Shown: piece by piece, positions 1 through 10,197 of the stretch
How the letters are laid out: each line of letters opens with the position of its first letter
Position numbering within the stretch: the stretch's first letter is position 1
Assembly: GCA_026075535.2 (NCBI GenBank)
Contig: AP026547.1
Span: forward strand, 9,796,001-9,860,000
Origin: Tricholoma matsutake
Lineage: Eukaryota; Basidiomycota; Agaricomycetes; Agaricales; Tricholomataceae
Direction: 5' to 3'
DNA: 64,000 nucleotides
Notes under the pieces: model-generated
The model's database searches: none
What the model was told of the DNA's origin: nothing
The model's input: only the letters and a program-made list of their open reading frames with translations
Position numbers and translations under genes: made by a program

Positions 1-147
1 TGCTCAAAATAAACAAAGCATTAGATTTCAGTTTCCGGGAAACAGGACATGGGTTTCCCAGTGGCCCAGTTTCCCAGTTTTCTCCCATTTTTTTTTGGTT
101 TTCTGAGGTGAGAAACTGATGGAAACTAAAATCCTTGTTTACTGATG
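1..147. repeat. Partial terminal-inverted-repeat element (CATCAG family), right end
   Basis: The block is rich in GTTTCC and GGAAAC and ends ACTGATG at 141-147. The reverse complement of that end starts CATCAGTAAAC and reaches AGTTTCC, the same layout as both ends of the small element at 7956-8242. A possible left end (CATTAG...AGTTTCC) lies near position 19, so it may be a short deletion derivative or an element cut by the window edge. No coding capacity. Confidence 0.45.
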
Positions 148-159
148 CACTGTGGATCT

Positions 160-912
160 GATGCATGATATTGTGCTTGTTAGTACCCAACTGTAATGTA
201 TATACATCACTATTTAGCAGTCCCTAGCAATCATGCATTAGCTTCCCCTACTCTGGTGCTACTCTCTGTGTTGTCTTCAAGTAATTACTTTGATGCATCA
301 CATTATCATTGATTCACATACACTCAGGCTAATGCACAAACAGGGTATGTTATTGAATGACAAATCTCTCTGAAATATACATTTGCACATGTCAGAATGA
401 CTTCAAAATCATTCCCACGAGGTGACCCAGCTCCCTGCTTACTTAATCCTTATGTGCATGAAGAGGACCAACCACTTGATGACCCTCCCCTCCCTTGCTG
501 TACTCGGGGGGTCCCCTGAGCCAGGTCATCTCAGGTTGGTACACTAAAGCCCCATTCATACATCTACACTGGCTAACCCTAATGGCTAACCAACCCTAAC
601 CAACCCTAACCAAACCACTAACTGCCTAACCACTAACCAACCTAACCAAACCACTAACCACCTAACTGCTAACTGGACCCTAACCGAACCCCAACTGGTA
701 CACCCCCCGGTGGAGTGGTAATATTACAGGCTGGTGACTGGTAGTGTGTGAAATCAGACAACAAAATCATGATCCAGGTAAGTAATGCATTAATACACAA
801 CAATGTGTGATGCATTAGAGTGATGCATTACCCTTGCTCCTCAGTGGTGTATGCTATTGAGTGCTGTATATGCATCACTCCCAAGTACTTACTAGCTTAG
901 ATCATGCATCAC
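160..912. repeat. ATGCAT-rich region
   Basis: The palindrome ATGCAT, usually within GATGCATCA or AATGCATTA, occurs about eight times (near 163, 234, 291, 786, 814, 829, 870 and 906), far above the density elsewhere in the window. The sites flank the telomere-like block. They could be subterminal binding sites of an eroded DNA transposon. No gene is visible in this stretch. Confidence 0.4.
572..692. repeat. Degenerate telomere-like CCCTAA/CTAACC repeats
   Basis: About 120 bp of imperfect repeats built on CTAACC, including CCAACCCTAACC and ACCCTAACC words related to the fungal telomere repeat (TTAGGG on the other strand). Units vary (CTAACCA, CCTAACCAAAC, CTAACTG), so this is not an active telomere end. 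It may be an interstitial telomeric relic or an unrelated C/A-rich minisatellite. Confidence 0.5.
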
Positions 913-1337
913 TCTCACAGCTTCAGGTGAAAAATTTGGCCACCTTAAAATGTCATGGGAAAAACTTCGGAGACATTTTTTGGGAGGTATTTCAACCCAT
1001 TGAATTCAAATCTGAAGTCAGTTTGTCTCAGATCACGAGATATCAAAATTGTCATGTTTAGTTGTCCGCAACGGCGCAACTGTAATAAATGGTAGCGACA
1101 TTTGCTTATGTAATGAGGTGCTGACACCTTAGGGGTCCTTGTGTGAGGTTATTGACCTATCAGTCTTATACCCATTCATCTCTTATCGTACTATTTATAG
1201 ATATCTTGTGTCTTTCGAGGATTGGTTTTCTACAGGAACCAGTTGGATAGGTCAATAAATATATTGTTTAAATACAACGTCCTATTATGAAAAGTGATTG
1301 AATTATTAAGGAAAGACGTCCTGCCGTCTGCAGGAAT

Positions 1338-3251
1338 TTATTCCTGTATGGCAGTGGGGAAATTAAAGATATCGCGGGGATCATACTTTCGCTTGATAGA
1401 CTGCAGGCGGTGATAATGTGAACCATAATAGCGGTATTGCCCTGCGAATGGCACGGATTAGACGAGATATAATGCAAAAAAATGCAGCTTACAGTCGGGC
1501 AGTCTGTCATCAAGATAATTAACGTATGCGCTACGTAGCAGGGGTTATGTTTCGATGTTATAAATAGATATGCACGAGCACGTACCCATAATCCCAGTTT
1601 GAAGGGCTGTTTGACACGATGCTGTTCTGCATGCCTGCGAAGAACTTAACAACACGGAATCGAGAAAAAAAATGCCACCTACCCTCAACAAATGTGAACC
1701 CATCCTGCGGATAAGGTGGTAGTAGGGTCGGCGATGAAGCATAGAACGACATCGTGAACGTTGACTGCCTATGCGCAAACGCAGTAGCCTCCGGATGCAC
1801 AGCATTGACTGCAGAGTTCTTGCCTCCGTACAGCTCGATCAGGACGAACCATTTCTATCAAGCATTTGTCAGACCGCGCACTGCAGGATGCTCAGACAGC
1901 ATACACCCACCGTGGTAGAGGAAACTCCTTCATTCCCAAGGTAGTTCATGAACGCTGTAAGGGCCGAGTTTGACATCGGCGAGTCCTCTGGCGTCATAAT
2001 GCATTTGGTGTAAAAGGTGTCATGGAAATCGGGAACCCCGCTCGTGTTGATGTTCGGGTTCCCGGCATCGTGACCAAAGGTCTGAACACTGTTGATGTAA
2101 TTCCCTACATTCACGAGTGTTCGAGGACTCGGCGGTAACTGGCTCAACAAGGGGTCGATAGTCGAATTTAGTCCACCAGCAGGACCATACCAACCCCCCC
2201 TAAGTTGGACTCCGACTCTCCCGGGTGCGGACCCTCTGGATAGGTTGAAGTAAGGTCCAAATTCAGGGGGAATGTTAGTTTGGACGAATGATTGAAATGC
2301 AGCCAGCGAGTTAGCGGCATCGGCGACGGGCAGATCCCAATCATATTCGAACAACGTAACGGATGGAGGTGCAGGGTATGTGACAACCTCAATTGAGGTG
2401 GTGATACCAAAGGAACTGCCCGATCCTCTCATGCCCTGATGAATCGATTAAACATACATACACTAGAAAAAAAAAACACGTACCCAGAACAGATCGGAGT
2501 TCTTCTTCTGAGATGCTGTGACGATGGTACCATTTGCTAGGACCACGTTGATAGATAGAATATTATCAAGAGTGAGTCCCCACATGCGTGACGTGAGTCC
2601 CCACCCGCCAAAGCCTTGCGTGAAGAACTCAGAATGAAATAATGATACAGATGGATCAACGTACTTGCATGACCACCAATTCCAACGTACGGACAGATGC
2701 CATGTGGTAGAGCCCGTCCGGCGTCATTCAACGCCAACGCAATGTCCCCCAGTCGATTTCCACTCTCAATCACCGCAGTGCCGTTCGAGGGATTTACTGT
2801 AATACCATTGAAGTTGCTGAGGTCGACCACAAGCGATCCGTTACGTCCTCCGATCCCATTAGCAATATAACTATGCTAAACGTTCTACGGAGTTAGTGGT
2901 AACTTTGCCTGGGAGGGGTTCCAAGCACATACACCGCCGCTACGAGCAACAATCTCGAGACCCGACGATGCTCCAATCTTTATAATGGTCGAAATATCTT
3001 CTGGAGTTCTGGGATATGTAACGGCAACAGGTTGGAAACTAAAACGTAGATTATCTGCAACCGTTCGTTTAGTGTTTTAACGACTCTACTCGGCAAATTG
3101 AAAACGTACAGGGTGTAATCGCACTTGCATAACCATTGTCACCAGGAAAGACGGCGGTGATGCTTGTGGACGTGAGATTTGACCTCAAATCTGCAGAGAC
3201 AAGAGCGAAGGATAAAGTTGTTACAAAGAGAGTTCGAATGAGGCCTATCAT
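1338..3251 (-). CDS. Secreted FAD-linked oxidase, BBE-like/AA7 type, copy 1
   Basis: Likely extracellular oxidoreductase with a covalently bound flavin, comparable to glucooligosaccharide oxidases (AA7) that oxidise sugars at C1 and release H2O2; the substrate cannot be read from sequence. About 497 residues in nine exons with 50-60 nt introns. The N-terminus reads as a signal peptide (MIGLIRTLFVTTLSFALVSA). The FAD-binding region has RSGG followed by His at the second intron junction (8-alpha-histidyl site) and GICPYVGIGGH with the second flavin-linking Cys, so both bicovalent residues are present. The C-terminal BBE segment GAYVNYLDDRLPDW and YDPRDIFNFP is intact. I found no stops or frame breaks. 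It differs from copies 2 and 3 at many residues. The start is chosen by the signal peptide and the TATA box 55 bp upstream. Confidence 0.88.
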
Positions 3252-3305
3252 CCTGGTTTAATCGAATGGGTGATGTTACAAAGGTCAAGGCTTGCTGGGT
3301 ACACC

Positions 3306-3312
3306 TTATATA
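3306..3312 (-). promoter_or_regulatory. TATA box of FAD oxidase copy 1
   Basis: TATATAA on the minus strand, about 55 bp upstream of the start codon, inside a GGGTATATAAGG context conserved at the same spacing in all three copies. Confidence 0.7.
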
Positions 3313-3389
3313 CCCTCTTCGGGCGCTCTGTCCAGGACGGAAACCATGTCCCGCCAGCCCTAGTATGATGAATTGCCACTGCATGAGTC

Positions 3390-6300
3390 AGTCGGAGCAG
3401 AACAGTAACAAGTCCTCAAACCCATTTGCATCCAGTGACAGTCGGATGTCCGTGTTCGGATGATAAATCTAGACCAACCATTGAATTGCGGATGAAACCT
3501 TGCTCTGTAATTCCAGTATCACGATAGTCAGGGTGAGAATTGCTGTAGATAGGCACAGGGCTGGTGTAACATGTCAAATACGCGAACCCTCCGTATGAGG
3601 GCGGGACTGACAATCGATGACTGCTAACTGCGATTTCGTCATTTCATGTCGGTCGGTGTCATGGTTGTGATGGTCTTGGAACAGCCACGACATGAGCACT
3701 GGAATTGTGCTAGCATCGTCAACCGACCTAGAGGAGCTAGAAAACCTGAAGACATGGCGCACAACGGAAATAGCCGAGCTAGAAATGATGGGACCCCGGG
3801 CCCGAATGCCTTTTTTGTGCGCATGAACCTGTGTTGGTGTCGACGATGACGAAGACTTCACGATGAGCGCAGTTGTTTGAACTGGTAACTAACGCGTTGA
3901 TGGGCGGTTGATGGGTTGATGTTTTGTTCAATTTAGTCGAGATCTGCCAAATTTCTGTTTATTCGGGTGCCTGTTGAACAAACGGTTGCCCCCTTGATGT
4001 CCAGCTCGTCCACCGTGACACTTTGACTCGCTTTTGATCATAATGGTTAAGCGTCCTCGTAGGACCTATGTAAATATTCACCAAGGTCCACATTTCTAAA
4101 TTCTGACACGGAGAAAATTTTGCTCCTTAATGACATACGTAAGTGGCGGTGATTACGAGTGAATCGGAGTGATTACGGGTTTACAATTTGAGTATACCCA
4201 AAGTCAACCCAAGGTATACCCGCCTGGCGACCCTGCCATCTAAATGTCCACGGGCCATAACTATTACCGAAGCATAATCACTCCAGAACCGCTAACCGCA
4301 ACATCTTTGATGACGATTGGCGGGACGCAAATAGGCTTTCAACTACAAAACACAGGATCGTATCCAGGTTCATAATCAAAGCTCTGTCAACGACTTTCTA
4401 GACAGCCGACTTCATCATTGTGATGTCCTTTATGGGAAAATTTATGTCATGTACTAGTAGCACAGTAGCAACCCCATCATTTTTTCCAAAACGGTATGGC
4501 TCTGGTATGGCTGGAAAGGTGATCGGGGACCGACATGCTGTCATTAAACTGGCCCTTCGAAGACTGTGCTTAATTCTAAAGTTCAGTTGATATTTGTCTA
4601 AATGCCGGCCGTTAAGCTCTCGCAGACTGATGAACGGCATCAGAGAAATGGATCCAGTCTGTACCGGTAGATATCAACACCCAATTTACTGATGCGGGTA
4701 GCAGCTTCTGTAATGCAATATCGAACACATAAAGTCACGGTTTCTTATCGATAAACTAGAAAGGTATGCCGACCTTTACTGAAACGTATGTCTGGATGTG
4801 CCCGAGCGGAAAGCGGGAAAGCCGCGCATTTCGCCGACACAAGATGCACATTTTGCCGACCATCACTGAAACGTGTGCCTGGAGGTGCCTGCGCCAAAAC
4901 TTGAACTGAGCGACGAACCCTGACGAATCGAGCTCGAGCTTAAAGTTAAACTAGTCGACTCCCTCATAACCCATACCCCTTGGCGGATGGCCCAGGGTAT
5001 ATGGGTTATCAGGGGTTATGGGCTTGAGGAGGTAGGCCCAAAAAGAGTTCAAAAAATCATAGAAAAAATTCTAGGCTATGATTCATTTTGAAACTAAACA
5101 ATGCAATGTATCCTAATTTGAATAATAAAATCTATACCCTCTTGAAATAGTCTGTTAAAACAGTACTTTTCATGCTTCTGCTCTCATCGAGGTGAAGCTT
5201 TCTGCTGAAAGATACCAAAAGTGCTCCCATCTTGCGAGCAACGGGGTCATTCAAGTCATCTATGTATCACCGACTTGGTGAACCAAAGAAGCTATGGGAT
5301 ATAAGGGGATGGGTTACCTAAGGCATGGAGTGTACTACTTTGGACTTAGGCCAATACGTTGGAGCGTAATTCGTTGTCCGAGGCGCGACGAACAATGTTT
5401 GTTGGAGACTGGGGCTCTACCAAAGAAAATAAGGATATTCTATCCGTTTTCGTTCTTGTCTCCGCGGTCGCTTATCACAATGCATGGCTGTCCATCTGCC
5501 GCGTTCCTTCGGCTGTGTATTACCAACGTCGACAGGCTCGCCTCACAGAAGGGGAAAAAAGTTCACGTCTCCGTGAAACTCGTCGCACCAGCATTGCACC
5601 AGCATGCACAGTTCGCACCAGCAAGGGGAGATCATTCTATCCTCTTACGACGCAATGCGGACAATGAGTCTGACGTAAAGCCGCTCGCACGTTGTTTCGC
5701 TTTGCCTCAAATATGTTTTGACGTGACAGTTCCTTGATTTCCGTCCGGATCATGTAGCAAGTATCCCCGTCGGATCAGCACGAGTCATTCTGAATGAAAG
5801 ACGTCAATAATCCGCGTCCTGAGCGTCAATTCCAACCCTACCGGTGTACTTATCAGGTAACTTCGTCAATCGATAAGTCAACAACACCGCCGAAGGAACG
5901 GTTCCCAGGAACTACGGTCTTTGCAATGGGAAACTACGATGATACTGACGTCCATATGATCAATCGGGATGATTCATGCTACGCGGCGCGGTATGAGATT
6001 CATCCGCACACTTGTCTGTCTATGAAAGTATTCATCGAGTAAGGACAGAGACTGCACCGATTCACTTACCACTACAGACGCGGGGCATAGGACCAACTCG
6101 ATGAGCTTTTTAAGACTTCCATCGTGAGCACCCTCGGTAGACCTAGCCTCTAGGCCGACAGTCTCGTTTCTGAACTGAAGAGCGGTCCTGTCTTGATGCC
6201 ATAAAACTTCCATGAGCTTAACGCGCATGTCGACAGTCGAGGTGTCTCCAAATGCCTGATACATTTTATACAGCCCCTGATAGTGTATTCGGCCGTTCAC

Positions 6301-6700
6301 TGCGTGGTATGGGTTACGCAGGAAGATCATCCAGACATCTGAATAAGCAAGAGACAGTCACGGTGGACATCGTCCTTTGGCACGGAAGTACGTGGCTTCA
6401 TAACTTTTCGGAAACCCATCGACAACACATCCTGTTAACGATGACATTATGCCTGGTCGACACAAAGGGATCTGCGAATCCACTCAAACATCAATGTAAG
6501 CATCTTATTCCCTCTTTCCACACAAAATAGTCATGATCAACCAAAGGCCCCAGATGTGGATGATCGTGGGTGGACCTAGCCATGGGAACCGCAAGCAGAG
6601 GTATCCACTATTTCATCATGCACCAGAAAAGTCTCGCAGATGGCGGGCAGTCTCGTTAAGTTGATGCGCACCACCTGGCATCTCTCAGTCTTGGGAACAT
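3390..6700. other. Long non-coding tract upstream of oxidase copy 1
   Basis: About 3.3 kb with only short open frames that are not preserved in the homologous tract at 21.4-24.8 kb (for example the 147-codon plus-strand frame at 5294-5737 has no intact counterpart). The minus-strand frame at 5974-6330 is broken in copy 2 by an insertion of about 300 bp. I see no recognisable gene; short shared blocks such as GCCTGGAGGTGCCTGCGCC are conserved DNA rather than protein. Confidence 0.55.
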
Positions 6701-6712
6701 AAGGTTGAACAC

Positions 6713-7105
6713 TGCGCAAGTTTTAATGTTAAATGTATGATTCACCATCTCTCTATTTTACTTCTATCCTACTTCTATTCCATGTCCTATCACTTGTAGT
6801 TACACTCATGGGCACTTAGAGTAGTTTCCACCTTGTGTTTATCACTATTTGTTTCACAGTATGTAGACTGCAGAGTCCAGAGTTTTGCACTCTTCAGTTG
6901 CTCACTCTGGACTCCAGGTACTGTACTCCTTATTGTCTCATATAATATATAGTTGCTCACTCTGGACTCCAGCTGTTCAGTCTATCTGAGTCTCCCTTCA
7001 CAGTTGCTAGGTTAAATTGCACTAAAGGCAACCTCAGACTTTAGCATTTAAGCCAATGACACCTCCCTTCCCATCCTACTTCATTTTCTCCATCCTACAC
7101 ACTGG
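6713..7105 (-). pseudogene. Tail of an RNF4/Slx8-like RING gene, interrupted by a MITE
   Basis: The minus strand from 7105 reads CPVCR, then a degenerate segment with an in-frame TAG where the intact gene has Trp, then DGKGGVIGL. This matches the last exon of the RING gene at 24859-25867. The remaining C-terminal codons lie beyond a 322-bp insertion, near 6713-6725. Everything upstream of the second CxxC pair is absent, so this is a non-functional remnant created when the segment was duplicated with a breakpoint in the gene. Confidence 0.8.
6726..7047. mobile_element. Short non-autonomous element (about 322 bp) in the RING remnant
   Basis: Compared with the uninterrupted copy near 24,880 (CGAGTCTTAAGCCCAATG), this copy has about 320 extra bp between GCAAGTTTTA and TTAAGCCAATG. 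The ends read ATGTTAAA and TTTAGCAT, a short imperfect inverted repeat, flanked by TTA/TTAA. It contains two internal copies of TTGCTCACTCTGGACTCCAG. The TTAA context suggests a piggyBac-like target, but no CCC end is seen. No coding capacity. Confidence 0.7.
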
Positions 7106-7299
7106 ACAGTCATTCTGTAATTTTAATGCTGTATTCTTTTGTGCTGTCGTTTTCAGCAGGTGGTAACCACTGTCCTTGGATAAATGTCATAGCCATATAT
7201 GCCTCCTGATGTTGCCATTGGTTGGGTTTAGGAGTGATGGATTCTTGGTAAGCCTTGTCCAAGGAGTGTAAGATCTTGACAAACCTATATTTGGGCTTG

Positions 7300-7480
7300 A
7301 GCACAAGGGGGTGGCGGAAAAATATAAGTTAGTTGAAAAATAACAAGCAAAGAATATGTAAAAGAAACTTACCAGGGGCCCAAACAACTTTATTGTTGTT
7401 TGGGCCCATTTCTGTGGTTGATTCTATGGTAGGAGGAGGAGGTGGCGGCGTTGTTGAGAGTGGTGGTTGTCCAGCTTAGC
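7300..7480 (-). repeat. Composite repeat module (GGGCCC inverted repeat + intron-like segment)
   Basis: GGGCCCAAACAAC and GTTGTTTGGGCCC form a perfect 13-bp inverted repeat at about 7377-7408. On the minus strand it is followed by CCTGGTAAGTTTC, a splice-donor-like start. The same arrangement recurs near 28.15, 34.73, 37.48, 55.0, 61.83 and 63.74 kb. Confidence 0.6.
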
Positions 7481-7955
7481 CTCAAGCTAGGCACTGTAGT
7501 CAACAAAGAGTGGAAGGTTGGGCTGTGATCAGAGCATCAGCTTGGATCAGATCCGCAAGCAATTCGAGCTGCTCACCCACAAGCCGATGAACTCCCACGG
7601 CAAGAAAAAATGCAGCAGCAGCCCAACCCATCAGAGAGGAGGTGACACATTTGAAAGGGTAAGGTTACTGAGATGTCGAGAGGCCACTAGTTCAAACACC
7701 CATATATAAGCTTGACATGCTAGAGATTTCCATCTTCCAGCGATTCTAACAATCTCGGGGCTGACTCCTTGGGCTAAGTAGAATGAAGCACCACCAATCC
7801 TGAAAGAGTATCCAAACATGGTTCCCCAGCCCCAGGACATGATGATGGAATTTATTCTCCTGAGGGCTGTGTCTCTGACCATCAAGGGGGCACTGGGATC
7901 AGAAAAATGGACCTGGGGTCAATTTTTTTGCTAAGGACATTTTTGGTGGACCCAC

Positions 7956-8242
7956 TACATCAGGAAGATGTCATTTTAGTTTCCAGGTTTTCACACATTT
8001 CCAGGTTTTTGGATACTTGGAAACTCAGAAACTTATAATAAGCATTTTTTCTTGGCTGTACTTTTGAGGTTTCTAGAGGTTTCATAGAGTTTCAGAGGTT
8101 TCCAAATAATGCTTGCTAGTGAGGTTTCCAGAAAAAGTGACTTAAGTTTCCAGGTATTCAAGTTTCCAAGGTTTTCTGATGTTTTTCAAGGTTTTTGAGG
8201 TTGAGAAACCTCTGGAAACTTTTTTGTCAACTTACTGATGTA
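7956..8242. mobile_element. 287-bp TIR element (MITE) with TA target, in the recombinase gap
   Basis: Left end TACATCAGGAAGATGTCA and right end TTGTCAACTTACTGATGTA are imperfect inverted repeats of about 30 bp reaching into AGTTTCCAGG and CTGGAAACT. If TA is the duplicated target, the repeats begin CATCAG, consistent with a Tc1/mariner-type mechanism. The interior is short GTTTCCAGG/AGGTTTC words without coding capacity. Confidence 0.65.
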
Positions 8243-9180
8243 ACTTACATAATCAGGAACATGTCTATATTGAGCAATATGACATCATCTTCATGACTGT
8301 TTCCCCCCACTCAGAAGCTTCACAAGCCACGCACACCCAATTTCGTGGTTCTTGCTCAAATTCCATGCACCGAAGATGATACTGAACATATAGAGTGAGT
8401 TATCAATCACTGAGAACTCAGATCAAGTGTCAAGCCATGCTTACCCACTGAGTTTTGCAACCAGCTTGTTTGCAGTTTAGTGCGCCATCCATTGTACTAT
8501 CGAGGACTGATCTGCAAAGACACCCATTCAGGGTGTCTCCTAGTTGTCGCAGAATTCTCTTGTGCTTTGACTGCCCAGATTCTTTGGGAACTGCTTGAAA
8601 CTCAGTTGTGGCTGTATGATGCAAGGTTGAGTTCACATCAATTGCCTCACCGTCCACATTGTTTTGGTTTTTGCCATCTTAATCAATTACATTTTTGCTT
8701 TCCTGTTCAACAAGAGTAAGTAAATACTTTTTTAGGCCCCAGAATAAATACAAAACTCTTTGGCACTGTTACTATGTTACTATATTGATATCTACCTCCG
8801 CTACCTAAGTAGCTAAGGACATACTAGAAGTAAGCCTCAATAGACCAAGTAGTAAAAAGCCAGAGTAGGTACAAGTAAATAAATAAAGGTGCAAGTGGGG
8901 TAGCATCAAAACCTCATTTGAGGAAAGCTTGCTGAGTAAGGTGAAGGCAACATTCAATAGGCTTCAAATTGCTTAGATACTGCAAAGATACTGTTTGTGG
9001 TGCAGATCAGTGTTTTCAATCACTCATAAATTGTGAATCCCAGTGTAAATCACTTTATTTTACCTCTTCTGCTACTCAGATGCTATGGAAAACCTTCTAT
9101 ACATGTTTTATATGTTGTAGAAAGGTTCTATTAGCCTCAAATTGATGTTTAGAAGTCCTATTCTGGAGAGGTCCATTTTT
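8243..9180. other. Unassigned sequence inside the DIRS recombinase gap
   Basis: CpG-poor sequence with only short frames on both strands. I recognise nothing in it apart from a T-run and a GTTCCAGTTCGG stretch near 9190-9230 that loosely recalls a polymerase III B box. Confidence 0.4.
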
Positions 9181-10197
9181 TTTTTTGCGGCCTCTGGTTG
9201 GACTAACTAATTGGGTTCCAGTTCGGCATTTCAATCCCGGTGCCCCCTTGCTGACCATGGGACGGATGTTGCCTTTCTTGTCCATCCATGAGAACAGAAG
9301 GTCACCCAGTCCAGCTGGTACTATGTTTGCAAGGTTCCTTAGGGCTTCAAGTGGGCAAAGCCCTTGCTGTTCAACCAGATATACTGACTGTATTTTACCT
9401 GCTGATGCTGTTTTTGCTGATGGTAGGTCAAGTTGTGCATATTCTTTGCTGTTTAGGTCCCAGTCAAAAACCACATCTGCTCGCTTCAGGTGCTTTGCCC
9501 CACTAAAACTAGCTCTGGATCAGACTGAAACTTCACCAAATCTCATCATTCCCCAGTATGCACATGATGCCATGGCCCAAATGCAGGCGTCGAATGGGCC
9601 CTTTAGGTTCAGGGATGATTTAAGCATGTGTAGCATCAGGACCATGAATGGTGGTCTAAGTGGTCATTTTCGGTTGCCAAAGATGTTTCTGAGGCCTTGG
9701 AGTGACCATCTGATCCTATCATGGTCCAATTCAGAGAGTGGTTCAGGCCAGCCTTGCCATGCTCTGACACCTGAATATATATTTGCCAATGGTGTCAACA
9801 GATACTGGTTCAAAAGGGCAATCTGCTGTCAGGGAAAGGTCAAGTTTGCTGGGATTTGTGATGGCCCAAATTGCAAAGGAATGCAAAAGTTTGAAGGATG
9901 CTGGAAGCCATGTGCTCTTAGGAATCGAGAAATATCACAGAAAAGGTGAAACTTTTGCAGGCCTGAGCCATAGCTAGTGGTGTCATGCAATGAGGCTTGT
10001 GAGGCTAAGCTAGCCAGGAGCTGTATTATGGGAACATCTTTGTCAAGGGTGGGGGCGAGTTGATACCTATCCATTGGAAAATTCTGTCCTCAGCCTTGCA
10101 GTCCACAAGGGTGAGTGTTTAGGCTGGAGTCACCCAGATGCTGAGCAGATAGCTGGTTCAATGGGTGTAATTGTGGGTCCATTAATCAAGAAGCAGG

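Larger units (their letters stand above)
1170..7105. repeat. Diverged segmental duplicate A (direct copy of about 19.15-24.96 kb)
   Basis: The order of landmarks matches the 19-25 kb region on the same strand: FAD oxidase 3' end (1338 versus 19322), oxidase start (3251 versus 21245), promoter, long non-coding upstream tract, the CAGCCCCTGATA block (6271 versus 24402), and the tail of a RING gene (about 6713-7105 versus 24859-24949). The copies differ clearly at the nucleotide level and by indels, so this duplication is older than the inverted one. It ends inside the RING gene tail. Confidence 0.85.
7640..10074 (-). pseudogene. DIRS tyrosine recombinase, split by inserted DNA
   Basis: The N-terminal SAM-like domain lies at 10,074-9,829. 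The catalytic domain begins around 9,700 and includes GPFDACIWA and MMRFGEVSV with the catalytic Arg, then LDLPSAKTA and LFSW near 9,300. It stops at RPMVSK (about 9,240) and resumes at 7,910 with LMVRDTALRRIN, FGYSFRIGGASFYLAQGVSPE and GRWKSLACQAYIW. The last piece carries the second Arg and the nucleophilic Tyr; the usual His of the HxxR motif is Tyr. The 1.3-kb gap contains a TIR element and unrecognised sequence. Confidence 0.75.

Noticed and set aside
5294..5737. 147-codon plus-strand frame upstream of oxidase copy 1
   Set aside because: The homologous DNA in the 22-24 kb and 56-57 kb copies does not keep this frame, so it is unlikely to be coding.
9185..9260. Second tRNA-like sequence
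   Set aside because: Only a weak B-box resemblance (GGTTCCAGTTCGG); no A box or cloverleaf could be drawn.
9185..9949. 254-codon plus-strand open frame
   Set aside because: It is antisense to the DIRS recombinase motifs (GPFDACIWA, MMRFGEVSV, LDLPSAKTA) on the minus strand; its own translation resembles nothing.
7640..10074. Starship-type captain recombinase
   Set aside because: The tyrosine recombinase is linked to a DIRS-type RT and RNase H, and Starship captains have a different domain layout; no large cargo element boundary is seen.
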